Assembly (NCBI GenBank): GCA_034440635.1
Contig: JAOTON010002267.1
Coordinates: forward strand, 714,501 to 778,500
Source of the DNA: Lepas anatifera
Taxonomy: Eukaryota > Arthropoda > Thecostraca > Lepadidae
DNA: 64,000 nucleotides
Direction of reading: 5' to 3'
Shown: piece by piece, positions 47,114-58,994 of the stretch
Layout of the letters: each line of letters starts with the position of its first letter
How positions within the stretch are numbered: the stretch's first letter is position 1
The notes under the pieces: model-generated
The model's database searches: none
What the model saw: the letters and a program-made list of their open reading frames with translations, nothing else
Told to the model about the DNA's origin: nothing
Translations under genes and position numbers: made by a program

Positions 47114-47927
47114 TTAACACACAACTCGCTGGGGGGGCGAAATTCGCCCCCTCCTGGTTTTCCCCAGATAACGTAAAAACGAGGGGACGCAGAATATCAA
47201 AACTTACAGTACGTTATCCCTGATAAGTTTTACGCATCTGACCAAATTTTGAGGTCAGGTCATCTCAGGTCAAGGAGCTATCTATGGTCAAGTGACCCAA
47301 CCTCAAAACCTAAAATCACGAGTTTGAAGCGGCGCCTAAGGAACATCAGCCAGCCGACCAGTTTGAAACTTCTCAATATGATAAGGTCATTAGGGTCTAC
47401 AAATCTGTTATCTCGGAGTTTTGAAATTGTTTGACCTAAGGTAGGGCTAATTTTTTGGTCACCCTATTATAAATCTATGGTGAAAAATGGAAAAATATTA
47501 CCCCAAATAAAAAATAAGGTATTTTTTTCATTTCACCTAGCGTAGTCATGCCATCCACCATTCAAGTTGTCTTAACGAGAGAAATCGAATGGTGCCTAAA
47601 ACTTGACACTAATTTAACCAAGTCAGACGCTAGAGAAAGAAGTTTGATAATCTGTCATCTTATTTGGGCTGTCATTACTTTGATATTGACCTGAGCCTAA
47701 AGGTGAATAATTTAGTTTTCCATCATTTTTGGTAGGCTATGTTCCGCTTTTCGCGTTTTTTGCCATCCCGCATAGGACCCGATATTTTGATTAGGTATAT
47801 ATGTTTTTCCATCATTTTTGATAGACTATGTTCCGCTTTTCGCGTTTTTTTTTTGCTATTATGCATAGGACTGGATATTGAGAGGGAGTTTCAAATCCCC
47901 ACACAGAGCACTGAGGACAGAAGTTAA
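47114..47927 (-). mobile_element. TTAA element, family F
   Basis: TTAA at both ends, 814 bp. A palindrome centred on GGCGAAATTCGCC is the first feature inside the left coordinate. The interior resembles family D (GAATGGTGCCTAAAAC, CGCATAGGACC) with half-sites. It contains a short tandem duplication with TATGTTCCGCTTTTCGCG (about 47735 and 47828). Confidence 0.75.
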
Positions 47928-50715
47928 GCCTGAGTGCACTTATGAAGGAAACAGCCCGGACGGATCGTCAGTGTTCAATAGTCATACCGGAGGAATGCGA
48001 ATGATATAACACCATTTGAAGAACCGGCCAGCTCCCTGGAATTTGCACACATCAGACACTTTCGTCATACATAGATGGTCAATGGGTCAAGGTGGCTGCA
48101 CGTGCCAGGCTGAGCAGCGCCGGCAGCGTGAACCACCCCCTGCCTACCGCCTGATTCATACAGGAAAGAGGGTCTGAAATCTAGGTCACGTAGTTATGTT
48201 TTCGGGTGAATGATGGGATTACCACTGGATGTGTATTTCGGGTTATCCAAAAAATCAGGTACATACATGCTGCCCACAAACATCTTTCTGCATTAGTAGT
48301 GGCTATTGCTTATCAGAAATTGAGACAGGCTTACATAATATCACTCACTCTCTCTTATGTCACAGCACTAGGTGCATTCAGAACTGAAGTGTAAAGCCCG
48401 TCCCTAATATGCATACTAGCTGTGACGTAAAGGGCCGCACATTCAATCTGCCCGGGCAGCGGGATTGGTCGGGAAATCCCCTTAGTTGCCGAGACAACAA
48501 CTCATGCTTTGTCACTCACACAAAGAGCTTGTGCCTCACGATAGTATTCAGATTTCCTTATTACTCTCCAAGTTCCGTGAGTGCTTTCTCTGTCATAAAC
48601 GGGATCACAGGGCAGATAAGGCTGTAAAGGAACTCACACTTGAAAAATTTGCGTGTTGGTGGTTAAGGCATCTAAAATCTTATTCAAAACGATTTTTTGA
48701 GTGGGGATCAAAGCTAATCAAATCAGCCTTGCCTATCCCCTTGTTTTAGGCAATCTCTCAGTAAGAGGTTTATCATTTCCCTGATTGGCAGATTGACTTT
48801 CTGCTTCTTTTTGAGGCCATATTAAGAGTGGTTGGACGAGTTTTGAACAAGCTAAGTCCAGTTAAACAGGGTGTGGAAGACCAGGACTGCTTGAATAAGT
48901 TTTTACATCTTGCCAAAAATTTTTAAGCTGTTATAGGTATCAAATATTTGCACAGTCATTCAAAATAGCCATGCTATTTGTGGAGGTTCCAAAGATGTCA
49001 AATAAATACACAAATAAATCCATGATGCAACTGCCCTGGTCTCCCCCGTTTTTGGCTTCGCAGCGTTTCGTGAAGGTGGACGCGACAGGTGAGCGGGGTG
49101 AGGACATTGCGTGAAATCCTGTCGCGGCGCATTGCATTACCGTTTTGGCGTAAGCCCATGTTGCTGGTACGCAGTGCCCTATAAAGCAGGTGGCCCGAAG
49201 CCAGCACACGACAGTCCCCCTACCCCTGTTGCATCTCTGACTGCGCAATGTGCGTGGGATTTACGGCGTAGGCTCTAAATGATCTGTCTGTTGGTTCATC
49301 CGCCTTACTGCATTAAACAATAAGCTGCCTCCGTCTGCTCCATCCCCAGGTGGCCGGAATGCGGCCGGGCCTTGTCCATGTAGATCTTAACCCTATATGC
49401 ACGTTTGTGGTGAAGCATTTAAACGTCAGGTCATATGGTGTATTTGAGCGCTCTTAAAATTATTGGATTCTAGGATAGACAACATGGCTGGACCTTTTTG
49501 TGGAATATCCGGTACAACACCGAGCACAAGTGGATCGCAAATCAGTAAGGAAATACCGAAAGCTCACTCCACTTGTGCGTACCATGGTTTACCGGGGTAA
49601 TTTTCAAGTCTGCTGGTTCATTCACCTTAAACCAGCGGATTTACCCACTCTGCGGCCCATTACAGGATTCAAACACAGAACGGACGAGGTGCCATTGTTG
49701 GAAAGACCGAGAACACTTTCCACGGCGTTAGTCGAGGAGCTGCGGTGCCGGAACAACGCCGGAGTTCCCTTAATCCCAGCCAGATGTTGTTGATAACATC
49801 CCCACTCCCCTCACTGTACAGTGCAAACATATTCCAGGGGATTTTCTACATAGACGCTCCATTAGCAGTGTCAACACAGCTGGCGTTCAGCAATGGCCTA
49901 TTGGCTCCATAGTCACGGGCGTGGAGGTCTCAGAAAGTTGTGGCTGCAGGAATGCAGGAATATCCCCCTCCTAGGAGTTTTCCCCTCAAAACCAATAACA
50001 GACATAAACTTATTTTCTGACAGACCAATTAAAGTTAACTATGGACCCAAAAACACTTCAATATATGAAGAAGTCAATCGACGAATCGGCAGCTGTTCGT
50101 TAGCAGCTCGAAAGCAATGTGCTTTTTGAAGCTTGCCCCCGCTGTATATTTTTACAGTTCTGCCAAAGGTCCTACGACCACTACAAATCATACAAACCTC
50201 ATTTCCAGATTTTTTTATTTTGCTCCAAAACTTGTTATAAACATTTTGGTGCCCAAACGAAGGGAAATTGCGAAAAAAGAAGCCCATTGTCTGTACTAGT
50301 CAAGAACCTCCTTGATACGAATGGGTTGGGATTTCCTATTGAAGCCAGTCACACTAATGTCCCACGTATGCATGCCTTACTCAGCAGCGGGTCATTCCTA
50401 TCACTTCTGAATCGTCGCACTCGTCCTTCCGTCCGTCACGCACGCGCTGAGCAGGAGCACCAGGATGTGGCGGCTCGTCTCCAGTCACGTGCGGCCGGCT
50501 TCCTGAGCGTGCTGCTCGCCGAAGCTGAACGGCACGGCAAACAGCACTCGCCGCCAGCCGGCAGAAGAGACCTTCAAGGTCGGACGACGGGATTGGACGG
50601 CGTTATCAGCTACCGAGTCCGCTGACACCCTTCAGGCTGCATCAGCGGCGGACCCAGCAGGCAGCAGGGGGGGGTAAGTACCCCTTCCCCCGCTTGCCCC
50701 ACCCGCGGCAAGCGG
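47928..50715. other. Non-coding stretch with one doubtful coding-like patch
   Basis: No repeat family recognised. 50390-50625 is GC-rich and open on the plus strand (168 codons from 50119), but the protein resembles nothing I know and the 5' part is low-quality. Confidence 0.4.
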
Positions 50716-51207
50716 GAGAAAAAGTTTAAGATAGCATAAGTCGGAACAGGGTGAACTTATTCGATTGAAACTCATCACATAATGGACCCACCGAGTTCTA
50801 GAAAATATGTTCCGGTATTTTCATATCAATGGCCTAAGGCCAGGCACGAGCCATGACCTCTCCATTGGTAACCATCGGAAAAAATTGTTTTAGCTGAATA
50901 ACTTAGTAATGAATGGTGATAGAGCATTTAGTTTAGTTTCATTAGATTGACCTTGTCTTTGCGGTTGTAATGATATGCATTTTGACATAATTTGACCTTA
51001 ACCTGACCTCAGGCTTAGGTCAAATGCCACGTTTAACCTAATTTGACCCAGCAAGGTCATATTATATATCATTCAATTCGGCATGCTTCGAGGATTCCGA
51101 TGGCTAACAATTTTTGCTCCATCTTTATTTATTCAGATGTAGTGATAAAAAACCTTTAATTACATGTTATCCCTATGCCAGAATGTTCTGGCCTCTAGTG
51201 CCCTTAA
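50716..51207 (-). mobile_element. TTAA element, family A (copy A-7), outermost layer of nest 1, first part
   Basis: Minus-strand A interior from AAAAAGTTTAAGATAGC to the conserved ACCTTAA site, where A-8 is inserted. It resumes at 56909. Its right end was replaced by other sequence. Confidence 0.8.
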
Positions 51208-51395
51208 CACGCGCATTGAAGGGGGTTTGAGCCACCTTCGCTTTGACGGTGGGGGCGGGTACCCGCCCCCACCGGTAAACGGCGTTGGGTTGTCCATCCA
51301 CTTCTCCATCGAAAATATTTGTACTATTTTTTCAGGTCACATTTAAGGTCACTAGAATTCAAAACACGCCATCATAGGGATAACATGCAAATTAA
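51204..51395 (+). mobile_element. TTAA element, family A (copy A-8), first part
   Basis: Left end (TTAACACGCGCATTGAAGGG, duplicated motif and palindrome) running to the internal GCAAATTAA, where B-6 is inserted. It continues at 54145-54467 and ends at 56903-56912. Confidence 0.85.
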
Positions 51396-52360
51396 CTTGT
51401 GCCCCACCGAGGGTCTGGTGCCACTTTGGCCCCACCGGGGGCAACGATGCCCGCCCTCTAACTCCGAAAATATGGGGGTTAGCGAAAAGCTGCAAAATGC
51501 ATTCGAAAGCTCGCGTGAATTCAGCACGAAATTACTCACATGTTTAGGCGCTCAAGTCACTGTTTTGACCTCCAGAGGTCAATTTAGGCGCGATAGGCCA
51601 TTTTCCAGAGGTCACGACAGGCCATTTTCACTCAAATATGCAATGCTTAAGAAAACTTTGCATAAATTTTATTTCATTAGAGCTATTGAGATTTGGTAAA
51701 GTATAGTTGATAGGAACATGCCAGACCTTTTTCCGCTATGTGGAACGTAATGACCCACCCGCCAGTGGTTTGACCTCCAGAGATCACCTAATGACCTAAT
51801 GTGACCTGAGGTCACGAAAGGTCAGAAAGTGACATTGCCGTGTAGCATACAAAAGCAAATGATGAGACATACACGATGATGTTTGATTCAGCGCTCTAGC
51901 TTAATTAGGCCAAAAGTTATTGTCAAAATACTGTTTTTGAACCCTGGTGACCTTGGATGACCTTGGAGAGGTCAAAGGGGTCCGTGAAAAGGGGTCCTGG
52001 GGTCCGTGGAAAGGTGTCCAAGAACGCTTTTCTGAGCAAGCTGAGCATTTGCAATCTTGTTTGTGACTTTTAGATCATGAGACAGCTTTTCCCCATGCGT
52101 TTCTAATGGGAGAGATCACCTTATGACCTGAATTCAGGTCACAAAATCGAGTTTCAAACCAATCGACCAAGAAATGTAGCTCTTATGGAGCTCAAAAGTT
52201 AAAGTGAGGTGACCTTGGTTGACCTCGCCTGGTGACCTGAACTTTTGTGACCTGGGATAAAAATATTCAGGGATGGTGGGAAAATGATGGGGTGAGAGAT
52301 AGAGCCCTCAACCGTGGTGCTGTGCCTCGTCGTTTTTCTGCTATCCAGAAAAAGCCTTAA
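51392..52360 (+). mobile_element. TTAA element, family B (copy B-6), main part
   Basis: Left end TTAACTTGTGCCCCACCG with the duplicated motif. The interior has TGACCTCCAGAGG pairs, with a small internal duplication near 51590. It is cut near its right end by A-9 and C-2; the last 40 bp are at 54108-54148. Confidence 0.85.
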
Positions 52361-53199
52361 CACGCGCATTCACGGGGGGCGGGTACCCGCCCCCTCGGGT
52401 TTTTCGGAGACAGCAGAAAAACGGCGGCGCGTAGCGCCGCCGTACTTGGTATACCTTTTCCTTTATCATTTTTACAACTTCTGTAAAAATTTTAAGGTTA
52501 GGTCATCTCAGGTCAGATCACCAGTACAGGTCAAGTGACCCGACCTCAAAAAAGTTTAAGATAGCATAAGTCGGAGCGGGGTGAACTTATCCGATTGAAA
52601 CTCATATCACATAATGGCCCCACCGAGTTCTCTAAGATATGTTCCGGTATTTTTTATATCGATGACCTAAGGTCAGGTACGAGGCATGACCTCTCCATTG
52701 GAAATACATGGGAAAAATGGTTTTTACGGAATAACTCAGTAACGGAAGGTGATAGAGCATTTATTTTAGCTGCATTAGACTCGCCTGGGCTTTGCGGTTC
52801 TAATGATATGCATTTTATATAATTTGACCCTGACCTGACCTCAGGTCAGGTCAAGTCCTTGATTTGACCTAGCAAGGTCAAATTATATATCATTCGATTC
52901 GGCTTGCTAAGAGGATTCATATAGTTCAAGTCGTTTTGCTCTATCTTTACTTTTTCAGATGTAATGGCCGAAAAACTGATTTTACATGTTATCCCTATGA
53001 CGGGCATGTTTTGACCTCTCGTGACCTTAAATGTGACCTGACAAAAAATGGTTCAAATGTTTTCGATGGAGAAGTGGATGGGCAGCCCAACGCCGTTTAC
53101 CGTTTTTCGCTACCTACCGCGGTTCTCGAGATCTTAGGGGGCGGGTACCCGCCCCGTCAATGCGAAGGTGGCTCAGACCCCCGTCAATGCGCGTGTTAA
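52357..53199 (-). mobile_element. TTAA element, family A (copy A-9), complete
   Basis: 843 bp, TTAA at both ends, the best-preserved A copy. It has the GGGTACCC palindrome at both ends, a CGGCGGCGCGTAGCGCCGCC hairpin near the right end, and 17 GGTCA/TGACC pentamers by eye. It is inserted in B-6. Confidence 0.92.
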
Positions 53200-54111
53200 C
53201 ACCCGCACTGGAGGGGGTCTGGCACTAACGCACTGGAGGGGGGCCTGGTAGGCCCTCCCCTAAGATCTCGGAAACTAAGAGGGTTAGAAAAACGCCACTT
53301 GGTAGGTGGGTGGGGGCTATGGTGATCTACATGATGACCAATTTTCATTGACCTAGGTCAATATCTTCAAGGTCAAACGAGGTCGTAAAGGTCAAATATT
53401 GGCCATGCTGGTATCGATTGATAAATGCTGTGATTATGCAGGAAAATGGCGGGAATAAGCTAAAGGCGGACATGGTTCATAGAGAAGAGGTCTCAAAGAG
53501 GCTTCCCCGCAATTTTTGGGTCAAGGTCATTCAAGGTCATTGACCTTTAAGGTCACCATATGGTATACTACTTATTATTTACACTTTGACTAACACTGCA
53601 GCCACTGTTTGGCGGGAAATGAGAATTGACCTTTCCCAATGACCTTTGACCTTGACCTTTGACCTTGACCTTTGTATTGGGGTACCCTACCGATGACGTC
53701 ATAGCATAATATATGTCAGACGGGGTAACCTCATTTGGCCGGACGCGCAGTGGTCAGTGACCTTGAAAGTGCAGATATGACCTTGACCTGTGACCTTTGA
53801 CCTTGACCTTGATTTTCATGTGAAGTGACCTTGACATATAGTCCCGCTTATATGACGTTATGACGTACCACTCGGTCTTCAATGCAAGCTAACTGGTCCG
53901 ACCGCGCGTTTACGGCGATCTCAAAATGCAGGTCTGACTTTGAAAGCCTATAAGTCAAAAATTTTCGGCCGATTTTCAAAAGTCTTCACCAATCGACGCG
54001 CTATTAAATTCGGTTGAATGTGGCCAGGTTTCGTTTTTCCGCTGCAAGCGGTTCTCCGGCCACCTCGGAAAACAGGTGGGGGCCTCGAGGCCCCCTCCAG
54101 TCGCGTGTTAA
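53196..54111 (+). mobile_element. TTAA element, family C (copy C-2), complete
   Basis: 916 bp starting at the TTAA shared with A-9. The left motif CACTGGAGGGGG occurs twice and the right motif once. Palindromes are GGCCTGGTAGGCC on the left and GGCCTCGAGGCC on the right. The interior has long rows of AAGGTCA/TGACCTT. Confidence 0.92.
53534..53546. promoter_or_regulatory. Perfect AGGTCA-T-TGACCT palindrome (IR1)
   Basis: Ecdysone-receptor-type site in C-2, next to further direct AGGTCA half-sites. Confidence 0.5.
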
Positions 54112-54148
54112 GGGGGCCATCGATAAACCCCGGTGGGGCGAAGGTTAA
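54108..54148 (+). mobile_element. Family B copy B-6, last 40 bp
   Basis: TTAAGGGGGCCATCGATAAA and then GGTGGGGCGAAGGTTAA: the right end of B-6, separated from the rest by A-9 and C-2. Confidence 0.85.
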
Positions 54149-54467
54149 GGTTTTCGTTCATTACATCTGAACAAGTAAAGATATAGAAAAAATGATTTAA
54201 ACCGTATGAATCCTCGCAGAAAGCCGAATCAAATGATATATAATATGATCTTGCTAGGTCAAATCAAGGATTTGACTTGACCTGAGGTTAGGTCAAGATC
54301 AAATTAAGCAAAATGCATATCATTTGAATTGCAAAGACAAGGCAAATCTAATGCAATTAAAATAAATGTTCTATCACCATCCGTTACTAAGATATTTATT
54401 TAAAAACAATTCTCCCAAGTATTTCCAACGGAGAGGTTATGGGCGGGTACCCGCCTCCCCGTCAATA
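54145..54467 (+). mobile_element. Family A copy A-8, middle part
   Basis: Resumes exactly at TTAAGGTTTTCG, the A sequence expected after the GTAAATTAA target. It has an internal deletion and reaches the right-end palindrome GCGGGTACCCGC and CCCCGTCAA, where M-2 is inserted. Confidence 0.85.
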
Positions 54468-56900
54468 TGGGAGACCGGGGCAAAATGGACACCCTAAGTG
54501 TTTTTCTAACATAGCAAGCTCAACAGCAAGCCGAAAATTTTGAGCTTTACACTCTGACGTAGCCTAATGAATTGTGTCTCTAAGGTAAGACTATCAACAT
54601 TAAAAATTAATTTGAAAAAACGTGGCAGTAAAATGTATCACCTAATGTTTTTTGTCCATTTTGCCCCAACCCTGGGGCATAATGGTTTTTAGGAAGGGGA
54701 AAACGGACAGTATGAACTGCTGTCACTGGACTTTGCCCGAGCACCCCCAAAAATGTATAAGTCCTCATCCTTGGCAGCCTGGGTAATATGGCAAAAACAT
54801 CATGTTTTCGTTAACCATTGCCCCAGTGGCGGGTACGAGCCACCTTCGCCCTGGTGGGGGGCTAAAAAGACCCCTCCACGATCTCAAAAACTAAGAGAGC
54901 TAGAAAAAAGCGCAAAACGGCAATCGAAAGCTCTTCAAAAGTGATATCGAAAATACTTCGGTCATTTTTCTTGTCAGGTCAATATCAAAGTCACCAGAGG
55001 TCAAAATAGGTCACAATCACTAATATGAGGTGTACTAAGAAAATCTCATATATCTCAGAAACTATAATAGCTAGAAACATCTTTTTAACACCATTCGAAA
55101 CCTATTGAGTTCCTCTTTTATTATGATGGGATTCATTTTCGTGTCAGGTCAATGCCTAGGGGGCTACAGGTTACTGAATATTGGGCATATTCTTGGGAAT
55201 GTCCATAGCCACCCATGCATAAGGGCGTTTGCTTTTTCGCTAATAACTTCCAAATCAAACAAGATACAGCCATAGTTGATGCAGGATTGCAATCCTCGCG
55301 TCAATACGAATCGAATGATATATGAAATTGCTATCCCAGGTCAAATTTAAGAATTTGACCTGACCCAGGTCAACGGTCTGACCCAACTTGACCTGGTATA
55401 GTCATGATGTATATCATTTGACTTGCAGTGACTATACAAACACTTTGGTGACAAAATAAAACTTCTATCTTACTTCATTAAAAATGCATAGAGTAAAACA
55501 CCAAAAAATGCTTATTTGACCTAAGGTGACCTTTTAAAGGTCACAAGTCAAAATGTTTGGTATCAACTTCAGAAATGGGCTAAGAGCAAGTCGTAACCGA
55601 TGTATGAAGTTGTTTCCATCCATAATTACTAAGGAAAGCTCATTTCGTGATTTTCCCCATGTATGGACAATAGGGAGGTCATGCTCTGCACATGACCTTA
55701 GGTCACCAATATCAAAAATCCCGGAACAAATGTTGTAGCTCCTGGTGGGCCCAATATGTGGTACGAGTTTCAATTTGATCGATTCACCCTTCTTTTAGTT
55801 ATGCGGTCCTAAGCATTGCTTGAGGTGAGGTCACTTCACCTGGCCTGGTGACCTGACCTGATATGACCTTGAGCTAAAATTTTCAGGAAAGATGTAAAAA
55901 TGATGAAGGAACAGCTAGACCAAGTTTGGCGGCGCTGCGCGCCGCCGCTTTTGGTCACTTCGGAAAAACCCCAGGGGGTCTAAAAGACCCCCGGGCGAAG
56001 GTTGCACGGGGTCTGGCGCCGGGGGGGCTGGGCCCCGTTAAACTGGGGTTGAACGCCTTGGTGGTGGGTGGGGTATGTGCTGTGTTTGCCTGGTGATTTT
56101 GGTACGGTGGGTTGGCGGGTGATGTAATGTGTGTTTTGGATGGGGGTGGGGGGGGTGGTTTGGTGGTGTTTGCCTGGTTTGGTTTTTTTTGTAACTGCGT
56201 TTGGAATGATTATCACCTTGCCTGACCTTGCTTTGTATTGGCCTCCTGAGTTGTTTGGGGGGGGTGGTTCCGCCTCCCGCTGTTTGTGCGATGGTTGTGT
56301 TTAGTTATTTGTATCGTTAAAGCGTCAACATCATATAACTCAGTTCAAATTTTAACCTGCTTTCATTTTGGCACAAGACTGCCCCTCACCCTGGACCCAC
56401 CCCTGCCTTCATGCTGTTTCTTTGACCTTACCACAATAGCAAACAACATAGCAAATTATCCTATGTGATTGGGGTAAACGGGACCATCAGACCATTTTAC
56501 ACCACTGGTCCATTTTGCCCCTTCCGTTTTGCCCCGCAGCTACTCCGACTCAAGTTTTTACGTGTCGAAAAAAATAGCAGGCTTTGAGATTTCAAATTAC
56601 CCTTACCCTAAGCCTACACTGCTACTTATTCAGACATATCACCATCGGAACTGAACTCAGTTTGTCACTCGAAAAAAATGAAGATTTTAAACTTGCAAAT
56701 ATCGTAATACTTACAGAACAATTCTCTCCAGCCAGCCCGCGTCGAAATGATGCCGCTAACTGACGATAAACACGTTATATTCTGACGTCCTTTGTCTAAA
56801 GCAGTTAGTTCGCCTTCTAAAATCTAGATGGGAACACCAGCAACATACCGAAATAGCTAAGTCCGTTTAGCCCCAAAGTCTGTTTTGCCCCGGTGTTCCC
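54468..56900. mobile_element. Mariner-like non-autonomous element M-2 (TA target)
   Basis: Inverted ends GGGAGACCGGGGCAAAATGG and its counterpart reading CCGGTGTTCCC, flanked by TA (54466-54467 and 56901-56902). Removing it restores the family A end CCGTCAATACGCGTGTT. Copies of GTCCATTTTGCCCC recur inside both ends. A family E element is nested inside. No transposase frame seen. Confidence 0.75.
54811..56005 (+). mobile_element. TTAA element, family E, nested in M-2
   Basis: TTAACCATTGCCCCAGTGG left end, GAGCCACCTTCGCC spacer and a repeated motif. The palindrome GGTCTAAAAGACC lies at the right, beside the GGCGGCGCTGCGCGCCGCCG hairpin. It ends TTGC for TTAA. A short B-like scrap follows to about 56040. 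Confidence 0.75.
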
Positions 56901-56960
56901 TACGCGTGTTGAATGTGACCTGACCAAGAAATTTTACAACTAGTTTCGATAGAGAGCTCG
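56901..56960. mobile_element. End of A-8 and resumption of A-7
   Basis: TACGCGTGTTGA completes A-8. From TTGAATGTGACCTGACC the outer A-7 copy continues and fades near 56960. Confidence 0.75.
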
Positions 56961-57359
56961 AACCATCGCATTGTTGCAGTTCTGCATTCCACAGAGTGTT
57001 GATCACGACCGACGACGTGTGGAGGTTAGTCTAGTTGTGGAGAAGAAACGAAGACTAAATCATTCTAGCTAAGTGCAACAAATAGTAAAGAGCTGTTGAA
57101 TTTGTCTCAATGGGCCTGATATCAATCGTTTATATACCTATCGTTGTCTGGCATCTAAGGCGTAGTCAAGGATTTTCTACAAGAGGCCCAGATCTACAGT
57201 GGTGAGGTAGTGATAAACCATATTTTCAATTGAATTAAGCATATCCAACAGTATTCCAGCACAGATATTGAATGTACCCATTTTCGAACATTTCAACCCC
57301 TCTCCTCCCACCCCCGTAGCGATGCTTTTGTTAGCCACTCTCGGGATATAGATGGGTCA
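56961..57359. other. Non-coding stretch
   Basis: Nothing recognised. Confidence 0.4.
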
Positions 57360-57902
57360 TTCTAGGACAAAACGTCCAGGTAGGCACGAACAAGTCCGAC
57401 ATGACCCACTCCTCAGATTTCCACCAAACTTATACTCAAGGCCATCTTTAGAAAATAACAATTTTGGCCCATTGTCAGGTTCAAAGGTCAAAGAGGTCAC
57501 CAGATAGAGGCAATGAAGGTTTCAAGGCTAACACAAACATTGAATCAGAAATAATTTTATATCTTAAAAGTGGCTGATCTAAACTAATTTGTATAGATAT
57601 CGCTGGATAGAAGATATATCGGCTCACATCAGAATTTTTTTACTTCAGGTCAGGTTTTGACCTCGTGACCTTGTGACCTCCTCTTTAAATTAAAAAAATA
57701 ATCTTCTGATTTTTCACTGGGTGCACCTCAGGGTAAAAGCTAACCAATGGTGGGTGACCTTTATTTAAATCAGATTTAGTAACAGGTCACAGAGGCCATC
57801 ACCTAGGTAAAGTCATCGTTTTTGGCCATGAACGGTTCTCCCGCCATCTCGGAAAAATAAGTGGGGGCTGGCCTCCGAGACCCCTTCCAGTAAACGTGTT
57901 AA
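57360..57902 (+). mobile_element. Family C-like element (C-4), right part
   Basis: Half-site-rich interior and a C-type right end (CCATCTCGGAAAAATAAG, GGGGGCTGGCCTCCGAG, CCTTCCAG, GTGTTAA). The left end was not found. Confidence 0.6.
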
Positions 57903-58158
57903 GAAAGTTGTGCAGCACCTCAAAGAGGTGATCTGCGGTGATGACTGGTAATGATGCAGTGATAAGCGGATATGAAAGAGGAAAAGTTGCGAAGTGTATA
58001 ACGAGGAGGCCTAAGACAAAAACCATAAGCCTAGGGATGTTTGTGCAAAGAGGAACTAAATATTTGCAGTGATTGAGGGACGATTTGAATGTTGTTCCAG
58101 ATTAGAGTGCAAATTAGAAGTATTTAGTTTATTAGAATTGATTATGAAAACAAATTAT
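57903..58158. other. Short spacer between elements
   Basis: Nothing recognised. Confidence 0.4.
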
Positions 58159-58994
58159 TTAACACGCGCATTGACGGAGGGTGGGTACCCGCCCACCTCT
58201 CGGGTTTTTCAGAGGTAGTAGAAAAACGGCGGCGCGTAGCACCGCCGTACTTGGTATACCTTTTCCCTCATCATTTTTACAACTTCTGTGAACATTTTAA
58301 GGTTAGGTCATCTCAGGTCAGGTCACCAGTACAGGTCAAGTGACCTGACCTCAAAAATAGAATAATTCGGAGCAGGATGAACTTATCCGATTGAAACTCA
58401 TATCACATGATGGGCTCACCGAGTTCTTTAAGATACGTTCCGGTATTTTTGATATCGGTGACCTAAGGTCAGGTACGAGGCATGACCTCTCCATCGGAAA
58501 CACAAGGGAAAATGGTTTTTACTGAATAACTCAGTAACAGATGGTGATAGAGCGTTTATTTTAGCTGCACTAGACTTGCCTTGGCTTTGCTGTTCTAATG
58601 ATATGCATTTTATATAATTTGAACCTGACCTGACCTCAGGTCAGGTGAAATCCTTGATTTGACCTAGCAAGGTCAAATTATATATTATTCGATTCGGCTT
58701 GCTGTGAGGATTCATATAGTTTAAGTCATTTTGCTCTATCTTTACTTGTTCAGGTGTAATGGCTGAAAAACTTAATTTACATGGTATCCCTATGACGGCA
58801 TGTTTGGACCTCTCGTGATCTTAAATGTGACCTGAAAAAATGGTCCAAATGTTTTCGATGGAGAAGTGGATGGGCTACCCAACACCGTTTACCGTTTTTC
58901 GCTACCTACCGTGGTTCTGGAGATCTTAGGGGGCGGGTACCCGCCCCCCCGTCAAAGCGAAGGTGGCTCAGACCCCCGTCAATGCGCGTGTTAA
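58159..58994 (-). mobile_element. TTAA element, family A (copy A-10), complete
   Basis: 836 bp, TTAA at both ends, minus strand. It has a GGGTACCC palindrome at both ends, a CGGCGGCGCGTAGCACCGCC hairpin and a full set of half-sites. Confidence 0.9.

Noticed and set aside
50119..50625. Open frame of 168 codons with a GC-rich end
   Set aside because: Its first half is AT-rich, low-quality sequence and the second half matches no family; coding status cannot be supported.
52936..53199. Recurring open frames in family A copies (for example starting MLYLYFFRCNGRK)
   Set aside because: They appear because the copies are similar, break in several copies, and resemble no transposase.
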